Below are positions 7,794 to 16,302 of a stretch of DNA of 64,000 bases, piece after piece. Source of the stretch: Halolamina rubra (GTDB taxonomy: Archaea > Halobacteriota > Halobacteria > Halobacteriales > Haloferacaceae); assembly GCF_000739555.1 (NCBI RefSeq), contig NZ_BBJN01000033.1, forward strand, positions 1 to 64,000, given 5' to 3'. The notes beneath the pieces were generated by a model, which searched no databases, was not told the DNA's origin, and was given only the letters and a program-made list of their open reading frames with translations. The translations under genes and the position numbers were made by a program. Each line of letters opens with the position of its first letter. Position 1 is the stretch's first letter.

Positions 7794-8555
7794 CTACTTC
7801 GGCGGCCGCAGCCGGTAGTAGCGTCGGTTGAGGTCGTACATGTACCCCTCCCGCATCGTCTTCAGCACCGCGTAGGTGATGGCGCCCACGACGATCGGGG
7901 CCAGGAACGTCAGGTCGAACAGCAGGCTGACGTTCATCGGCATGATGTTCTGGATCGACAGCATCGACATGGTGAACGCGAACGTCACGCCGCCCATCCC
8001 GATCGCGGCCCAGAACGGCTGCTCGACCGGGCGTCGCGCGCTCCCCTTGTTGAGGAACGGGACGATCGCGATGGCGCCGACGATGACGACGTTGGCGAGC
8101 ACGCCGTACGTCCGGTCGGCCATCAGCTTCTGCCCGTTCAGCAGCGAGATCGCGGGGTTGAGGTCACCCAGCTTCAGCAGGCCGAACGACCAGTAGAGGT
8201 ACCAGTCCGGCAGGATGATCGCCGGCGTCGAGCTCGGGTTCGCCGGGTTGCCGATGTGGGGCGGCAGCGTCGCCGACAGCAGCAGCAGCATGCCGACGAA
8301 GAAGCTGGTCAGCGCGAGGTTGCGGATCAGCTCGTGGGGCCACGTCGGGAACCCCAGCACGTCGCGCTCAACGTAGGTGGACTGCTCGCGCAGGTCCTGG
8401 TCCTCGCGGCGGGCCCGCTCGAAGTACTCGTACGTGAGACGGGGGAGCCCCGCCCGGCGCTTCTTGCGCTCGCTCCACGTCGGCGTCTCGTCGTCCGGGG
8501 GGACGATGCCGGTTCCGCCGTCGGTTCGTGCGTCGGGTTGGTTGTCGTCGCTCAT
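7794..8555 (-). CDS. petD: Cytochrome b, C-terminal part (subunit IV / PetD-like)
   Basis: The product has 253 residues with an 80-residue polar N-terminal extension, then about four transmembrane segments. The quinol-oxidation motif PEWY appears as LPDWYLYWSFGLLKL, the usual place for it in the C-terminal cytochrome b domain, with Asp in place of Glu. Together with PetB it makes a split cytochrome b of b6f-like organisation that passes electrons from menaquinol towards halocyanin. It lies 4 nt after petB, so co-transcription is nearly certain. The extension is probably cytoplasmic and is specific to this group. Confidence 0.9.
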   Translation of the reverse strand: MSDDNQPDARTDGGTGIVPPDDETPTWSERKKRRAGLPRLTYEYFERARREDQDLREQSTYVERDVLGFPTWPHELIRNLALTSFFVGMLLLLSATLPPHIGNPANPSSTPAIILPDWYLYWSFGLLKLGDLNPAISLLNGQKLMADRTYGVLANVVIVGAIAIVPFLNKGSARRPVEQPFWAAIGMGGVTFAFTMSMLSIQNIMPMNVSLLFDLTFLAPIVVGAITYAVLKTMREGYMYDLNRRYYRLRPPK

Positions 8556-8559
8556 TGTA

Positions 8560-9360
8560 TCAGTGGGGTTCCGCGATGCCCTGCATCCAGACGATCGCGA
8601 TGTGGATCGCGATCAGCGATGTCACCACGAACGGGAGCAGGAACACGTGGAGGATGTACATTCGCTGGAGCGTCGGTGCGCCGAGCGAGAAGCCGCCGAA
8701 CACCAGCTGGGCGACCCACTCGCCGATCACTGGGATCGACAGCGCCATCTCGACGCCGATCTGTCCCGCCCAGTAGGCGAGCTGGTCCCACGGCAGCAGG
8801 TAGCCCGTGTACCCGAAGCCCATCGTGAGGCTGATCAGGACGATCCCGAGCAGCCAGTTGAGCTCGCGGGGCTCCTTGTACGCGCCGGTGAAGTAGACGC
8901 GGAGCATGTGCAGGAACACCGCCGCGGTCATCACCTGCGCCGACCAGCGGTGGATCGAGCGCAGCATGAAGCCGAACTGGAGGTCCTGCATGATCATCGC
9001 GATCTGGGAGTAGGCGACGGTGCCGGTCTCCGCGGCGGCCGCCGACGGGGTGTAGTAGAACCCCAGTAAGGCGCCCGAGAGCGCGGCGACGACGTACGCG
9101 AGCGTGGAGAACGACCCCAGCGCGTACAGCGGGTACCAGTACCAGAACTTGTTGTCGAGGTTGTACTGCTCGGTGTGGCTCTTCGGCATCTGGAGGTTGA
9201 CGCGGTAGTACATCGTCTCCAGGAGCTCCAGGTAGTCGACGACCCGGAACCGCTTGTCGAGCCAGATGAGGGTGAACAGGTACCCCTTCTCGATGGGGGA
9301 GAGCTGCTTCTCCTCCATCCAGCCGAGATGGTCGTGTTCGTCTTTCTCTTTGAGGCTCAT
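8560..9360 (-). CDS. petB: Cytochrome b, N-terminal part (PetB-like)
   Basis: This 266-residue product has four core transmembrane helices. The heme-ligand histidines lie in helix II (RSIHRWSAQ and VFLHMLRVYFTGAYK) and helix IV (YILHVFLLPF and IAIHIAIVW). GFGYTGYLLPWDQLAYW is the conserved quinone-pocket region. It belongs to the b6-type branch. The gene lies between a small DUF7318-like gene (3 nt) and petD (4 nt). The soluble N-terminal 60 residues are unusual for b6. Confidence 0.93.
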   Translation of the reverse strand: MSLKEKDEHDHLGWMEEKQLSPIEKGYLFTLIWLDKRFRVVDYLELLETMYYRVNLQMPKSHTEQYNLDNKFWYWYPLYALGSFSTLAYVVAALSGALLGFYYTPSAAAAETGTVAYSQIAMIMQDLQFGFMLRSIHRWSAQVMTAAVFLHMLRVYFTGAYKEPRELNWLLGIVLISLTMGFGYTGYLLPWDQLAYWAGQIGVEMALSIPVIGEWVAQLVFGGFSLGAPTLQRMYILHVFLLPFVVTSLIAIHIAIVWMQGIAEPH

Positions 9361-9363
9361 TGG

Positions 9364-9753
9364 TTATCGTTTGTAGTACGGGTAGACGGCACGCTTGAGC
9401 TGGTCCCAGACGCCGGCGCCCTCGAACTGTTCGCCGTCGACCTGGTCGCCGCGCACGTAGAGGTCCTCCCACTTGCGTCGGCGCTTCTTGACCACCATCA
9501 CGTCCGGCAGGAACTCCTTGCGGTAGATCGCGAGGATGAACGCCAGATCGATGAACACGATCGCGAGCAGGCCGCCGAGGAACATGTTCCCGTCGGCGGT
9601 CAGCCCCCAGCCGGAGACCAGCCCCCAGGTGAACATGAACACGAAGACGATCTCCAGCAGCGTCAGGAGCACGATCGCGATCGCCGCGGCCGTGCTCTCA
9701 CGCGCCGGCTCGTAGCGGTGGATGTCGCCGTAGGTGGAGCCCGACGTGGACAT
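9364..9753 (-). CDS. Two-helix membrane protein between halocyanin and cytochrome b (DUF7318-like)
   Basis: This 129-residue product has two helices (AAAIAIVLLTLLEIVFVFMF and MFLGGLLAIVFIDLAFILAI) followed by a basic loop, VVKKRRRKWEDLYVRG, and a tail ending PYYKR. Its start codon overlaps the halocyanin stop by one nucleotide (TGATG), so translation is probably coupled. It occupies the place where a Rieske subunit would be expected but has no Cys or His cluster motif. An anchoring or assembly role for the complex is inferred. Confidence 0.72.
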   Translation of the reverse strand: MSTSGSTYGDIHRYEPARESTAAAIAIVLLTLLEIVFVFMFTWGLVSGWGLTADGNMFLGGLLAIVFIDLAFILAIYRKEFLPDVMVVKKRRRKWEDLYVRGDQVDGEQFEGAGVWDQLKRAVYPYYKR

Positions 9754-10394
9754 CAGTCACCACCTCCACCGGTGTTGCCGGTGTTGGGCGATTCGCCGTA
9801 CTTGAGGACGTAGAACGTGAACACGAGGCTGACGAACATCATCAGGATCGTCGCCGCGCCCACCCAGTGAGGGTGGATCGGCGCGCCGATCTCGTGGAGC
9901 TCCCGTTCGCCGCCGCCGGCTGCGGTCTGTTCGAGCTCCTCGACGACCTCGACGGTGCCCACCATCCCGACGCCCTCGTGGGGAATACAGAAGTACTCGT
10001 GGGTGCCGAGCGTCTCGAACGTGTGCTCGTAGCTCTCCCCGCCGGGGACGTCGCCCTGGTCGGGGTAGTTGTCCCGCGCGGCCTGTTCGTTGTCGAACCC
10101 GCCCGACGCCCAGTAGTCGGCGCCGTCCGGGATGTCCTCCTCGTAGGCCGTCACACTGTGCCCGACCGAGCCGACGTTCTCCCAGACCACGGTGTCGCCG
10201 ACCGCGACCGTGATGTCCTCGGGGTCGAAAACGAGGCCGTCGGTCATGTCGACAGTGTGTGTCGTCCCGCCACCACCGCCGCCCTCGGTGCCAGTGGCCG
10301 TGCCGGTGCCTTCCTGCCCGGCTGCGACCCCCGAGCCGAGGGCGACGGCCCCGCCGGAGCCGCCTGTCGCTCGGAGAAAATCCCGCCTCTTCAT
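9753..10394 (-). CDS. Halocyanin (blue copper protein), Tat-exported, C-terminally anchored
   Basis: The 213-residue product starts with a Tat signal (MKRRDFLRATGGSGG), then a Gly-rich linker and a plastocyanin-like domain. The type-1 copper ligands are His79 (GHSVTAY), Cys136, His139 and Met144 in YFCIPHEGVGM. A single helix (VGAATILMMFVSLVFTFYVL) near residues 175-195 anchors it to the outer face. It should carry electrons between the cytochrome b complex and a terminal oxidase, replacing cytochrome c. It is the first gene of the operon. Confidence 0.92.
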   Translation of the reverse strand: MKRRDFLRATGGSGGAVALGSGVAAGQEGTGTATGTEGGGGGGTTHTVDMTDGLVFDPEDITVAVGDTVVWENVGSVGHSVTAYEEDIPDGADYWASGGFDNEQAARDNYPDQGDVPGGESYEHTFETLGTHEYFCIPHEGVGMVGTVEVVEELEQTAAGGGERELHEIGAPIHPHWVGAATILMMFVSLVFTFYVLKYGESPNTGNTGGGGD

Positions 10395-10420
10395 ACGGCC
10401 AAAAGGTGGGACGGCCGGCG

Positions 10421-10426
10421 CTTAAA
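10421..10426 (-). promoter_or_regulatory. TATA-like box of the halocyanin-petBD operon
   Basis: TTTAAG on the minus strand, 27-32 nt above the halocyanin ATG, is the only good promoter match before the operon. Confidence 0.45.
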
Positions 10427-10492
10427 CCCACCGTTTCACGCCACCCGGCGCGGCCGGCCACACCGGCAGACGGCGGCGGGGAGCCCGTTCGA

Positions 10493-11320
10493 TCAGTCGG
10501 TACCGTCTTCGTCGCCGTCGTCGCCCAGCTGCGGCACGAACTCCGGGCGCTCGCCCGCCTCCTCGACGGCGCGCAGCCGGTCGCGGTACTCAGCGGCGCG
10601 GAACCGGTCCGAGAGCCGCGCGTTCGCGACGACCGCGAACAGGAACACGCCGACGGCGACGAACAGCAGTCCGAGCACGGGACCGATCACGCCGCCCTGC
10701 GGGACGTCGGGCTGGAGGTCCCAGATCAGCGAGCCGATCACCAGTCCGACCCCGGCGACGATCTGGGCGGCGGCGACGAGCTGGAGCATCGTGTTGCCGA
10801 GCTCACCGGAGCCGGACTCCACCTCGTCGGGGTCCGGGAGGCTCGGGTCCTCCGGGGGGGTCTGGACCTCGTACTGCTCCATCGAGCACAGCGCCACCGT
10901 CGGCTCCACGTCCCTGAGCACGGTGCCCTCGCCCTCGACGCTCCCGTCGGGGTTGACGATGGCGTACCCCTCGTCGGAGTAGGCGAGCAGTCGGTCGCCC
11001 TCGGGCCCGGGGTGGCGCTCGAGCCGCGCGAACACCTCCCGAGTCGCGATCCGGGTCTGCAGGTCCTGCTCGACCCGGTCGATCAGCTCCGAGCCCGTGA
11101 TCCACGTGTCCGGGTCGAACACCGCCTCCCACTCCTCGCGCTCCATCTCCGCCATGTCCGCCGGGCCGAAGTCGTCGAAGTCGTACTCCGCCTCGACCGC
11201 CTCGCGCAGCGCGTCGAGGTCGGTGGACTCGCGCTCGGCGTCGTCGGGGTCGTCCGATGCCCCGTCGGCGTCCGCGGGGGTCCGCCCCGGAGCGGCGTCG
11301 TCGTCGGAGGGGTCGGCCAT
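10493..11320 (-). CDS. Acidic protein with two C-terminal membrane helices (DUF7319-like)
   Basis: This 275-residue product has a very acidic N-terminus (residues 1-60), a soluble middle with EEWEAVFDPDTWITGSELID and the strands LLAYSDEGYAIVNPDGSVEG, and two helices near residues 180-240 (MLQLVAAAQIVAGVGLVIGS and VLGLLFVAVGVFLFAVVANA). It lies about 100 nt upstream of the halocyanin gene on the same strand, and the same family recurs next to this operon in haloarchaea. Biochemical role is unknown; association with respiration is inferred from position. Confidence 0.68.
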   Translation of the reverse strand: MADPSDDDAAPGRTPADADGASDDPDDAERESTDLDALREAVEAEYDFDDFGPADMAEMEREEWEAVFDPDTWITGSELIDRVEQDLQTRIATREVFARLERHPGPEGDRLLAYSDEGYAIVNPDGSVEGEGTVLRDVEPTVALCSMEQYEVQTPPEDPSLPDPDEVESGSGELGNTMLQLVAAAQIVAGVGLVIGSLIWDLQPDVPQGGVIGPVLGLLFVAVGVFLFAVVANARLSDRFRAAEYRDRLRAVEEAGERPEFVPQLGDDGDEDGTD

Positions 11321-11423
11321 AGCGGGGGTTGGACTGGCGCGCCGTTAAGCGCTTCGCGAGCGGCCCGCGGGCGGCGCGCCGGAGTCGCACCCTTTAGGCG
11401 GGCCGGGCGCCAACCGTCGGTGA

Positions 11424-11903
11424 ATGGTCTCGGAGTCGACGGCCGCGACGCTCGCGGCGGCGTCTGTCACGCTCAGCCTCCCCTTCTTCCTCTACGGCGC
11501 GTGGTACGCGATCGAGACGGAGGTGATGACGTGGGACCGCCTGCTCCACCACCTGAAGTTCGTCGTCACCGGGCTCGTGCTGACGACGGCGCCGATGCTG
11601 CTGTGGATGATCCCGCGGTTCGTCGACCAGTTCAGCGGGCTCGCGGCGCTGCACGCCTTCCTCGGGCTGCAGGCGTACGCCCTGCTGCTGGTGGCGCTCA
11701 CGGGGATCGTGCGGATCTTCCAGGCCAAACGCGAGGCGGAGCTGTACCGGAACCCCGACCCGGACGCCGACATCGGCGACCTCCACGAGAACATGGGCGC
11801 CTGGCGCCGCCGGCTCCGGGTCGGCGTGTTCGGCTACCTGATCCTCTGGATCCTGGCGTACCTCCTCGGGATCTACCGCTACCTGCTGCTGCACGTCCTC
11901 TGA
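11424..11903 (+). CDS. Four-helix membrane protein (DUF7321-like)
   Basis: The product has 159 residues with about four hydrophobic segments. Several are flanked by histidines (WDRLLHHLKFVV, LAALHAFLGLQAYALLL, YRYLLLHVL), a pattern that would allow heme binding but does not prove it. It is divergent from the DUF7319-like gene and convergent with nth (7-nt gap). Association with the neighbouring electron-transport genes is inferred. Confidence 0.65.
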   Translation: MVSESTAATLAAASVTLSLPFFLYGAWYAIETEVMTWDRLLHHLKFVVTGLVLTTAPMLLWMIPRFVDQFSGLAALHAFLGLQAYALLLVALTGIVRIFQAKREAELYRNPDPDADIGDLHENMGAWRRRLRVGVFGYLILWILAYLLGIYRYLLLHVL

Positions 11904-11910
11904 CGGCCGA

Positions 11911-12594
11911 TCACCACGCCTCGCCGCTGGCGAGGTCGACCCCCCCGTCGCCCTGCTCCGAGGGACAGAGTTCCGCGAGCACGCAGTCGCCGCAGTCGGG
12001 GTTGCGAGCGGTACAGACCGCGCGCCCGTGGTCGATCAGCAGGTGGGTGAACTGCTGCCAGTGGGTCTCCGGCACCACGTCGAGCAGGTCCCGCTCGATC
12101 GCCTCGGGCCGCTCCGCCTCGGTCAGCCCGAGTCGGCGGCTGATCCGCTGGACGTGCGTGTCGACGACGATCCCCTCGACCACGTCGTGGGCGTGCTGGA
12201 GCACGACGTTGGCGGTCTTCCGGCCGACGCCGGAGAGCTCGGTGAGCTCGTCCATCGTGTCCGGCACCTCGCCGTCGTGCTCCTCGACGAGCGTCTCGCC
12301 GATGCTCTTGAGGTAGCCCGCCTTGGAGTTGTGGAACGTGATACCGTAGATGTCGTCGGCCAGCTGCTCCTCGTCGGCCGCGGCGTAGTCGGCGGCGGAC
12401 TCGTACTTCTCGAACAGCTCCTCGGTCACCTCGTTGACGCGCTCGTCGGTACACTGCGCCGAGAGCACGACCGCGACCAGGAGTTCGAGTCGCGTCTCGA
12501 AGTTCAGCGAGATAGTTGAGTCGGGGTACTCGGCTTCGAGGCGGTCGATCACCTCGGCCGCCTGCTCGCCGCGTGGCTCGAGTGGCTCGCCCAT
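11911..12594 (-). CDS. nth: Endonuclease III (DNA glycosylase/AP lyase)
   Basis: The 227-residue product has the HhH-GPD fold. LSAQCTDERVN is the conserved N-terminal motif; LSGVGRKTANVV holds the catalytic Lys; VVDTHVQRISRRLGL holds the catalytic Asp. The [4Fe-4S] loop CTARNPDCGDCVLAELC has the C-x6-C-x2-C-x5-C spacing. It removes oxidised pyrimidines and cleaves the abasic site in base excision repair. Length and motifs are normal, with a slightly acidic extension at each end. Confidence 0.95.
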   Translation of the reverse strand: MGEPLEPRGEQAAEVIDRLEAEYPDSTISLNFETRLELLVAVVLSAQCTDERVNEVTEELFEKYESAADYAAADEEQLADDIYGITFHNSKAGYLKSIGETLVEEHDGEVPDTMDELTELSGVGRKTANVVLQHAHDVVEGIVVDTHVQRISRRLGLTEAERPEAIERDLLDVVPETHWQQFTHLLIDHGRAVCTARNPDCGDCVLAELCPSEQGDGGVDLASGEAW

Positions 12595-12678
12595 ACCCCG
12601 CGTTCCGCTCCCCGGGGGTTGAACGGTTCGGTCGCGGCCCGCTGGCGTCGACGCCGCGCGCGGCGGACGACGCCGCGG

Positions 12679-13284
12679 CTACATCCCGGTGCCGGTCGTG
12701 AACTCGTAGCTGTAGATCCAGTTGAGGATCAGGTACGTCAGCACGCCCATCGAGAGCGAGAGGATCCACGAGCCGGCGGCGATGCGGCCGACCTTCCTGT
12801 GCGGCGTCTCCAGTCGGAGCTCCCGCGGGCTGTGGGTCAGCCCGAGCACCAGCGCGTACAGCACGACGGGGACGGCGACGACGGAGAGGATGATGTGGAC
12901 CGCGAGCATCAGCAGGTAGGCGTAGTAGATCGGGTCGGGCGCGCCGACGAGCTCCTTCGTCCCGCCGCCGCCGATCTTCCAGAGGTAGAGCACGAGAAAG
13001 ACCATGATCAGCCCGAACGCGCTCCCCATCGCCTTCCGGTGTTTCTCCACCTCGTCCTCGCGGATCCACTTCCAGCCGAGGAGCAGCAGCAGCGTCGCCG
13101 TCGTGTTGATCGCGGCGATGGCGTGGGAGAACAGGTTCACCTGCGCGTTCGTCAGGTCGGGGAACACCGACTCGGGGATCGCGCCGGCGAACGTCCCGAT
13201 CACCAGCGCGTACCCGACCACCGAGAGCACGGCGACGGTCGCCAGCGGCCGGTCACGGGCCCGCGACCGGAGGGAGTCAAGCAT
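12679..13284 (-). CDS. DUF420 membrane protein
   Basis: This 201-residue product has about five transmembrane segments and the DUF420 pattern: NLFSHAIAAINTTATLLLLL, KHRKAMGSAFGL, MLAVHIILSVVAVPVVLYAL and HRKVGRIAAGSWILSLSMGV. Histidines spaced in helices are typical of the family, which is linked to cytochrome oxidase assembly in bacteria. The ATG at 13284 was chosen; the frame extends another 32 codons without domain features. Position near halocyanin and cytochrome b genes fits a respiratory role. Confidence 0.85.
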   Translation of the reverse strand: MLDSLRSRARDRPLATVAVLSVVGYALVIGTFAGAIPESVFPDLTNAQVNLFSHAIAAINTTATLLLLLGWKWIREDEVEKHRKAMGSAFGLIMVFLVLYLWKIGGGGTKELVGAPDPIYYAYLLMLAVHIILSVVAVPVVLYALVLGLTHSPRELRLETPHRKVGRIAAGSWILSLSMGVLTYLILNWIYSYEFTTGTGM

Positions 13285-13374
13285 GGTCGGGCGCAGGGTC
13301 CGGAGCGACAAGGCGGTTCGGGTTCCGGCCCGGGGCGAAGTCCGGGGGTTTATCACCGATAACGAGCAATCCAC

Positions 13375-13620
13375 TCCCACGGGTGATGGCGACGCACCCG
13401 TCTCCGGTCGGACGGGCCGACTCCCGCCGCGACGGGGTGGCCCCCACGGCGCGGCGGACTGGCGCCACCGGCTCGACCGACCACTCTCGCCGCGTGCCCC
13501 AAGGACAGGTCACGCGGCGGTTCTCAGCTCCCGAGCGACCGCTCCCCGCTCGGGGGCGTTCTCACGGCGATTAGTGACGTCGCTGGTTTCCGACGACCGA
13601 GCGCAGCGAACGGTCGGTCT
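13375..13620 (+). ncRNA. Candidate structured RNA in the egsA-DUF420 gap (speculative)
   Basis: A TATA-like TTTATC near 13349 is followed by a run of perfect stem-loops: ACGGGTG/CACCCGT (13379-13401), GCCGCGTG/CACGCGGC (13489-13518), CCCGAGCG/CGCTCGGG (13530-13554) and CGACCG/CGGTCG (13594-13616). No protein-coding frame is convincing. The last stem overlaps the egsA stop and may be a terminator for the other strand. Signatures of 7S SRP RNA or RNase P RNA were sought and not found. GC-rich DNA makes chance stems common, so this is only a candidate. Confidence 0.25.
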
Positions 13621-14665
13621 AGATGACGCCGGTCGTCTCGGCCACGTCCCGCGCCGCCTTCTCGGTGATCCCGTCGCCCAGCACCGTGTAGCGGTCGCGG
13701 ATCTCGTGGGCGCTGGTCATCGCCTCCAGCAGTTCGTCCTCGCTCACGTCCAGATCCGCCGCCGTCGTCGGCGCGTCGAGGCTCGCGAGCGCGTCGCGGA
13801 TGTCCCGCCAGAGCCCGTCCGGCCCGTCGTGGAGGTAGGCGGTCATGATCGACGCGACGCCGACCTGGTGGCCGTGGAGCGCGCGCCCCGGCGCGATGCG
13901 GTCCAGTTGGTGGGAGATCAGGTGCTCGGCGCCCGAGGCGGGGCGCGAGGAGCCGGCGATGGACATCGCCACGCCCGAAGAGACGAGCGCCTTCACGACG
14001 ATCCAGGCGGACTCCTCCAGCCCCGGCCGGATCAGGTCGGCGTTGTCGACGAGCATCTCCGCGGTCATCCGGGAGAGCGCGCCGCCGTACTCCGAGTACT
14101 CCACCCCTTTCAGGCGCTGGGCCAGCGTCCAGTCCGCGACGGCGGTGTAGTTCGAGATGATGTCCGCACAGCCCGCGGTCGTGAGCTCCCACGGCGCGTC
14201 GGCGATCACCTCGGTGTCGGCGACGACCGCCAGCGGCGGCTCGGCGGCGACGGAGTGGCGGGTGTCCCCCTCCGGGATCGAGCCGCGGCCGGAGACGATC
14301 CCGTCGTGGCTCGCCGCGGTCGGGACGGAGACGAACCCCACGTCGAGCTCGTCGCTGGCCATCTTCGCGGTGTCGATGGGTTTCCCGCCGCCGAGGCCGA
14401 CGAGGTAGCCGGCCTCCGCGCGCTCGGCGGCGTCGATGACTTTCCGCACCTGGTCGAAGCTCGCCTCCTCGACGACGACGGTCTCCGACGCCGGGAGCTG
14501 GTCGCGCACGCGGTCGCCGACGATCCGGTTCGGCGAGGGGCTGGTGACGATCAGCGGCGTACCGGAGAGGTAGAGCTCGCCCACGGCGTCGCCGAGCTCG
14601 TCGAGCACCCCGTGGCCGACGACGACGTTCCGGGGGAGCCGGATCCACGTCGATTTGTCGAACAT
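13619..14665 (-). CDS. egsA: sn-glycerol-1-phosphate dehydrogenase
   Basis: The 348-residue product is an iron-alcohol-dehydrogenase-fold enzyme. VGLGGGKPIDTAKMAS is the NAD(P)-binding loop, VSVPTAASHDGIVSGRGS is the archaeal G1PDH signature, and metal-binding histidines lie in GAEHLISHQLD and HGHQVGVASI. It reduces dihydroxyacetone phosphate to sn-glycerol-1-phosphate, the first committed step of archaeal membrane lipid synthesis. Length is normal for the family. It is monocistronic, or follows the LysE-type gene at 14716 after a 50-nt gap. Confidence 0.96.
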   Translation of the reverse strand: MFDKSTWIRLPRNVVVGHGVLDELGDAVGELYLSGTPLIVTSPSPNRIVGDRVRDQLPASETVVVEEASFDQVRKVIDAAERAEAGYLVGLGGGKPIDTAKMASDELDVGFVSVPTAASHDGIVSGRGSIPEGDTRHSVAAEPPLAVVADTEVIADAPWELTTAGCADIISNYTAVADWTLAQRLKGVEYSEYGGALSRMTAEMLVDNADLIRPGLEESAWIVVKALVSSGVAMSIAGSSRPASGAEHLISHQLDRIAPGRALHGHQVGVASIMTAYLHDGPDGLWRDIRDALASLDAPTTAADLDVSEDELLEAMTSAHEIRDRYTVLGDGITEKAARDVAETTGVI

Positions 14666-14715
14666 GCACCGGTGGTCGGGTGCGGTCGTGAAAAGCGGTT
14701 CGTCAGTCGACGCCC

Positions 14716-15486
14716 TCAGCCCAGCACGCGCCACGCCTCGAGCAGGAAGCTGACGCCGAACCCGCCGAGCACCAGCGCGCTTAGCGCGGCGACCGCTGGC
14801 GCGAACGAGTCGACGCGGCGGCCGGCTTGCACCAGCGCCGCCGGGAAACACGCCAGCCAGAGCGCGATCCCGCCGAACAGCCCGACGATCAGCGCGGGGC
14901 TGCCCGTCTCGACGACGAACACGCCCGTCAGCGCCTCGCCGACGTACGGGAGCACCGCCAGCACGTCGAGCCGCCCGGGATCGAGCAGGCCGACACCGAC
15001 GGTCAGCCAGAACAGGATCTGGTAGGGGTTCGTGAGCGCGAGCACGAACGCGCGACGGAACCCCGTCGACTCCTCCAGGTCGAGTTCGGGCGCCCCGCCC
15101 GTGTCGGTGCTCGCCTCGGCCGCCGCGTCGATCTCGGACTGGTCGGCGTCGCTCGCACCGCCCCCGCCCTCCATCGACGACGGCGCGAACGTCGCCCGGA
15201 CGCTGTTGGCGGCGCCGTAGGCGAAGTACAGCATCAGCAGCCCCCCGACGCCGAACAGCACGCCCTGAAGCGTCGGGTACTGCTGGACGACACTGACGAC
15301 CCCGGCCAGCGCGAGCAGGAAGAACACGAAGTCCGCCAGCCCCGCGCCGAGCCCGGCTTTCACGCCCGCTACCCAGCCGCGGAGCACGCTCTCCTCGGCG
15401 ATCACCGCGTTCATCGGCCCCGGCGGCGCCGCGAGGGCGAGCCCGAACGCGGCACCGGCGACGAGCGACGGAACGACCTCGAACAC
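14716..15486 (-). CDS. LysE/RhtB-family translocator
   Basis: The 256-residue product has six predicted helices and the LysE hallmark near the N-terminus (AAPPGPMNAVIAEESVLRGW). A hydrophilic Asp/Ser-rich loop of about 40 residues (near 105-145) separates helices 3 and 4, longer than in bacterial members. FVLALTNPYQILFW matches the second conserved segment. The family exports amino acids or small cations. The substrate is not deducible. Confidence 0.85.
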   Translation of the reverse strand: MFEVVPSLVAGAAFGLALAAPPGPMNAVIAEESVLRGWVAGVKAGLGAGLADFVFFLLALAGVVSVVQQYPTLQGVLFGVGGLLMLYFAYGAANSVRATFAPSSMEGGGGASDADQSEIDAAAEASTDTGGAPELDLEESTGFRRAFVLALTNPYQILFWLTVGVGLLDPGRLDVLAVLPYVGEALTGVFVVETGSPALIVGLFGGIALWLACFPAALVQAGRRVDSFAPAVAALSALVLGGFGVSFLLEAWRVLG

Positions 15487-15526
15487 GGTCAGAGCAGGGG
15501 CCGGAACTGCGAAAAAACCGCCCGGT

Positions 15527-16300
15527 TCACCGGCGCCGCAGGACGCCGACCGTCGCCGCGACGATCAGGGCCCCGATCGCGGCGTAGAGCACCACCGTCG
15601 GCGCGCCGAGCACCACGACGCCGAACGCGAGGAACACGAGGGCGGCGCCCGCCTCGATGTAGTGGGTCGGCAGCACCGCCTCGACCTTCTCGCCGATGAC
15701 GGCGTCGACGCCGGTTCGGAGCGCCAGCGCGGCGATCACGCCGACGAACACCGACACGGGGGCGTCGGGGAACGTCGCCGCGAGGTTGATCGTCAGCAGC
15801 TGGGTCTTGTCGCCGAACTCCGCGAACAGCACGAACAGAAAGCCCGTCAGCAGGCCGCCGTAGCTCCCGACCCGCGCGAGCAGCACGTCGGGCACGAGCA
15901 TCCCCGTGAGCCCAACGTCGAGCCCGGTGCCCGAGGTCAGCGACAGCGACTCCTCGCCGTCGCGGAACCCCCGGACCGACGACCGCGCGGTCCAGAGGCC
16001 GAAGAGGACGAACAGCCCGCCGGTGAGCAGCGTCACCACGCCGGCGGGGAGCACCGAGACGACGTACTGGCCGAACGCGACCTCGAGCGCCGACCAGAGC
16101 GTGAACGCGCCCATGGCGCCGAGGAAGACGGCCTTGGCGTCGTACCGGGTGGCGAGGGTGATGACGACCAGCTGGCCCTTGTCGCCGAACGTCGCGAGCA
16201 GGTTCGCCAGGAACGCGGCCGCCAGCGGGCCGTGTTCGGCGTAGCGACCGACGACGGCGTCGAGCCCCGACTGCAGGGGCAGCGCGATCACTCCGGGCAC
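15527..16300 (-). CDS. GDT1/TMEM165 (UPF0016)-family cation transporter
   Basis: The product has 257 residues, a GTG start and six or seven helices in two inverted halves. The second half carries the canonical ExGDKTQ motif (FAEFGDKTQLLTINLAA). The first half has TFGDKGQLVVITLA, where the key Glu is Thr and the Thr is Gly. Family members move Mn2+ and Ca2+ across membranes. It starts 2 nt after the stop of the DtxR-type regulator gene, so the two form one operon, which suggests manganese efflux under metal control. Confidence 0.85.
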   Translation of the reverse strand: MPGVIALPLQSGLDAVVGRYAEHGPLAAAFLANLLATFGDKGQLVVITLATRYDAKAVFLGAMGAFTLWSALEVAFGQYVVSVLPAGVVTLLTGGLFVLFGLWTARSSVRGFRDGEESLSLTSGTGLDVGLTGMLVPDVLLARVGSYGGLLTGFLFVLFAEFGDKTQLLTINLAATFPDAPVSVFVGVIAALALRTGVDAVIGEKVEAVLPTHYIEAGAALVFLAFGVVVLGAPTVVLYAAIGALIVAATVGVLRRR

Positions 16301-16302
16301 GC

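Noticed and set aside
13375-13620. 7S SRP RNA or RNase P RNA
   Set aside because: Conserved cores such as the SRP helix 8 motif and the RNase P GAGGAAAGUC block are absent; it is kept only as a weak RNA candidate.
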